The notes beneath the pieces are model-generated. The model saw only the letters and a list, made by a program, of their open reading frames with translations, searched no databases and had not been told where the DNA came from. Below are positions 63,402 through 64,000 of a stretch of DNA of 64,000 bases, piece by piece. This stretch comes from Pilimelia terevasa. GTDB lineage: Bacteria > Actinomycetota > Actinomycetes > Mycobacteriales > Micromonosporaceae. The DNA lies in assembly GCF_014647915.1 (NCBI RefSeq), contig NZ_BMQC01000009.1, positions 62,001 to 126,000 on the forward strand, read 5' to 3'. Both the position numbers and the translations under genes were made by a program. Each line of letters begins with the position of its first letter. Within the stretch, counting starts at the first letter, position 1.

Positions 63402-63950
63402 ATGCCCCGACCCACCGGTGTCCTGCACCGCGCCGCCGACGGCGTCGACCTCGTACTCACCCGGACGCTGCCGGTGGCCGTACCGGAGGTCTGGGCCGGC
63501 CTGACCGACCCGGGCCGCACCGCCGACTGGTTCGGCCCGTGGGAGGGCGAGCCCGGCGCGGGCCGGACCGTGCGGGTGCAGATGGCCCACGAGGAGGGCC
63601 AGCCGTGGGGTGACCTGCACATCGAGGCGTGCACGCCGCCGCGCCGGCTGGCGGTGTCGATGGTCGACGAGTACGGGACGTGGCGCCTGGAGCTGCTGCT
63701 GGCGGCCCGCGACGGCGGTACGACGCTGGAGCTGGTCCAGCACCTGGCCGACGCCGGGGGCGTGGGCGACATCGGCCCCGGCTGGGAGTTCTACCTCGAC
63801 CTGTTCGTCGCGGCGCTGATCGGCGGGCCGCGGCCGGACTTCGCCGACTACCACCCGGCGATGGCCCCGTACTTCGCCGCCCTGACCCCCGCGGCCCCCC
63901 GCCCGGCGGCCGCCGCCGCCCCGGAGGACGGCGGCGACCCGACCGGCTAG
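63402..63950 (+). CDS. SRPBCC/AHSA1-family protein
   Basis: A 182-residue START/Bet v1-like protein: LTRTLPVAVPEVWAGLTDPG, RTADWFGPWEGE, GTWRLELLLAARDGGTTLEL and GWEFYLDLFVAAL follow the AHSA1 pattern of a hydrophobic ligand cavity. The C-terminal 20 residues are Ala/Pro-rich. Often paired with ArsR-type regulators, but none is in the window. Ribosome site GAGAGGAGCC before ATG. Confidence 0.85.
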   Translation: MPRPTGVLHRAADGVDLVLTRTLPVAVPEVWAGLTDPGRTADWFGPWEGEPGAGRTVRVQMAHEEGQPWGDLHIEACTPPRRLAVSMVDEYGTWRLELLLAARDGGTTLELVQHLADAGGVGDIGPGWEFYLDLFVAALIGGPRPDFADYHPAMAPYFAALTPAAPRPAAAAAPEDGGDPTG

Positions 63951-63985
63951 CGGACGCGCCCCGGCAGCGGCGCGCCCGCGCCCGC

Positions 63986-64000
63986 TCAGTTGACCTTCGC
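63986..64000 (-). CDS. C-terminal end of a gene entering from the right edge
   Basis: The reverse strand reads Ala-Lys-Val-Asn-stop with the stop at 63988-63986. Only four codons are visible, convergent with the SRPBCC gene. Nothing about its function can be said. Confidence 0.25.
   Translation of the reverse strand, partial: AKVN

Overview
The window is very GC-rich (third codon positions almost all G/C) with GTG/TTG starts, many secreted proteins and an ECF sigma/anti-sigma K locus of the mycobacterial type, so it is chromosome from a filamentous-type actinomycete. I cannot place it to genus from sequence alone. No rRNA, tRNA or CRISPR array was recognised. Genes are mostly short operons separated by strong GC hairpins, and much of the region reads as an accessory, secretion-rich part of the chromosome.

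Layout. 1-3.3 kb: an ABC1/UbiB-family kinase (cut by the left edge), then a divergent XRE regulator/MFS transporter pair whose start codons both lie inside one palindrome. 3.3-4.1 kb: a 41-residue Cys/Thr-rich peptide gene that looks like a RiPP precursor, and a neocarzinostatin-fold secreted protein. 4.3-9.5 kb: a CFA-synthase-like methyltransferase facing a four-gene operon (KAS III/OleA-like ketosynthase, acyl carrier protein, D-aminoacylase-type amidohydrolase, NAD-dependent reductase), probably an unassigned lipid pathway. 9.7-16 kb: class V aminotransferase, small lipoprotein, CorA transporter, cysteine-synthase-like enzyme, an S1 and an S8 protease, and a decayed toxin-antitoxin pair beside an IS remnant. 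16.6-22.5 kb: lone ornithine carbamoyltransferase, an XRE regulator, two S1 proteases, a GAF protein, a membrane-anchored protein.

22.5-28.1 kb holds a two-gene operon: a diaminobutyrate-type aminotransferase and an epsilon-poly-lysine-synthetase-like NRPS (A-PCP-membrane/hexapeptide-repeat domains). The best reading is a cationic homopoly(amino acid), probably poly-diaminobutyrate. 36.2-42.1 kb holds PgsB/CapB and PgsC/CapC with a HAMP-type membrane protein, an NlpC/P60 hydrolase and an adjacent lipoprotein resembling N-formylglutamate/poly-gamma-glutamate hydrolases: a likely anionic poly-gamma-glutamate system. Two amide-polymer systems of opposite charge within 20 kb is the most striking feature of the window. 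Between them lie an antiporter with a UBP zinc finger, a flippase-like membrane protein, a pterin dehydratase, another S1 protease and a TasA/CalY-like secreted protein.

42-56 kb: gluconokinase with glucose dehydrogenase, an M6 metalloprotease, a LamG protein with a structured upstream region, two further paralogues of the 17.7 kb XRE regulator flanking an FG-GAP secreted protein, a DUF4360 protein, an alpha/beta hydrolase and an M12-type metalloprotease. 56-60.8 kb: macro-domain protein, then sigK-rskA-fasciclin-molybdopterin oxidoreductase with two matching SigK-type promoters (CCATCC-N15-CCGAAC/T) visible in the sequence. 60.8-64 kb: a BP74-type secreted protein, a triple-repeat secreted protein, a mycothiol-dependent isomerase-family protein and an SRPBCC protein. 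Three genes (8.2, 12.2 and 62.3 kb) carry in-frame tandem repeats directly after the start codon.
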